DNA of 64,000 bases, taken from Chryseotalea sanaruensis (GTDB lineage: Bacteria > Bacteroidota > Bacteroidia > Cytophagales > Cyclobacteriaceae). This document shows, in pieces, positions 63,393 to 64,000 of the stretch. Within the stretch, counting starts at the first letter, position 1. Each line of letters opens with the position of its first letter. The notes below the pieces were generated by a model. That model was not told where the DNA came from. It did not search any database and worked only from the letters and a program-made list of their open reading frames with translations. The translations under genes and the position numbers were made by a program. Location of the stretch: the NCBI RefSeq assembly GCF_003990915.1, contig NZ_BHXQ01000004.1:372001-436000 (forward strand), in the 5' to 3' direction.

Positions 63393-64000
63393 ATGAGCCA
63401 GAACAGACCGATTTCTTCATTCATTGAAAAAAACTACCTGCATTTTAATGCTGCAGCTTTGGTTGATGCTGCCAAAGGATATAAAAAACACATTGCCGAA
63501 GGCAAAAAAATGATGGTGACTTTAGCGGGTGCGATGAGTACCGCGGAGTTGGGCATCAGCTTTGCCGAAATGATTCGCCAGGATAAAGTGCATATCATTT
63601 CTTGTACCGGAGCCAATCTGGAAGAAGACATTATGAACCTGGTAGCACACAGCCACTACAAGCGTATCCCGAATTATCGCGATCTTACCCCAGAACAAGA
63701 GTGGGAATTATTAGGCAACCACCTGAACCGTGTTACGGATACTTGTATTCCCGAAGAAGAAGCTTTCAGAAGATTACAATCACATTTGTTTAAGGTTTGG
63801 AAAGATGCTGAAGATAAAGGTGAACGTTTGTTTCCGCACGAATTCATGTTCCGCATGATTAACAGCGGTGATTTAAAACAGTATTATGAAATCGATCCTA
63901 AGAATTCATGGATGATTGCCGCAGCAGAAAGAAACATGCCAATGGTTGTACCCGGCTGGGAGGACTCAACCATGGGTAACATATTTGCTTCTTATGTACT
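63393..64000 (+). CDS. Deoxyhypusine synthase-like protein, 3' end cut by the window
   Basis: The first 202 residues are visible. They match the deoxyhypusine synthase family: FNAAALVDAAKGYKKHIAEG, MVTLAGAMSTAELG, HIISCTGANLEEDIMNL, and the NAD-binding MVVPGWEDSTMGN near the cut. The enzyme moves the aminobutyl group of spermidine to lysine in eukaryotic eIF5A. Bacteria lack eIF5A, and their relatives are thought to act as homospermidine-type or other polyamine synthases. The catalytic lysine lies in the missing part, so activity cannot be judged. A near-match -7 box (TATTTTCG) is at 63358-63365. Confidence 0.88.
   Translation, partial: MSQNRPISSFIEKNYLHFNAAALVDAAKGYKKHIAEGKKMMVTLAGAMSTAELGISFAEMIRQDKVHIISCTGANLEEDIMNLVAHSHYKRIPNYRDLTPEQEWELLGNHLNRVTDTCIPEEEAFRRLQSHLFKVWKDAEDKGERLFPHEFMFRMINSGDLKQYYEIDPKNSWMIAAAERNMPMVVPGWEDSTMGNIFASYV

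Overview
The window reads as chromosomal DNA from a Bacteroidota bacterium, most likely order Cytophagales. The signs are two SusC/SusD outer-membrane pairs, components and a substrate tag of the type IX secretion system (PorQ, PorE-like proteins, a C-terminal sorting domain), fused isobutyryl-CoA mutase, a Bacteroidota-type AddAB, SpeA-like arginine decarboxylase, many short lipoproteins with Cys-Asp/Glu after the lipobox, few Shine-Dalgarno sites, and several TAnnTTTG-type -7 boxes. Base composition is moderately AT-rich throughout and no phage, insertion sequence, CRISPR array, rRNA or tRNA was seen. The assignment below order level is a guess.

Layout. 1-2458: end of a class IV aminotransferase gene and a TPR/PD40/OmpA envelope protein. 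2559-14879: two SusC/SusD transport loci separated by an unknown secreted protein and a 486-base gap; the second locus continues with a DUF1735-like and a Calx-beta-like lipoprotein. No glycoside hydrolase is present, so the substrates cannot be named. 15301-19614: IcmF on the minus strand, then a small beta-barrel protein. 19825-30990: HrpB helicase, a membrane-anchored patatin-like lipase (minus), and the addA-addB pair for double-strand-break repair. 31001-37016 (all minus): RhlE-type RNA helicase, YceI protein, Crp/Fnr regulator, D-aminoacylase-like amidohydrolase and arginine decarboxylase. 37305-45165: ureohydrolase divergent from the decarboxylase, a PD40 lipoprotein, nuoABCD, the NAD(P)H-hydrate repair enzyme Nnr, a sorting-domain-only secreted protein and threonine aldolase. 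45406-55164: a second OmpA/PD40 protein, Lon, a coupled porQ-hslU-DUF4421 cluster, a SixA-like phosphatase and an LpxL-type acyltransferase. 55259-64000: a large propeller sensor kinase overlapping a DinB-family gene, two small cytosolic proteins, three lipoproteins, a DUF3052 protein and the start of a deoxyhypusine synthase-like gene.

How the genes connect. Arginine decarboxylase, the divergent ureohydrolase and the deoxyhypusine synthase-like gene all touch polyamine chemistry. PorQ, the PorE-like proteins and the sorting-domain protein belong to or resemble type IX secretion. NuoA-D and Nnr both deal with NADH. Most other genes are housekeeping.

The least ordinary signal is non-coding: several different degenerate tandem arrays of exactly 7 or 8 bases lie at gene boundaries. 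One covers the start of nuoD and one is translated inside the IcmF interdomain linker. There are also palindromic dispersed elements and a pair of operator-like repeats upstream of yceI. No clearly new multi-gene system (defence, toxin or biosynthetic) was found.
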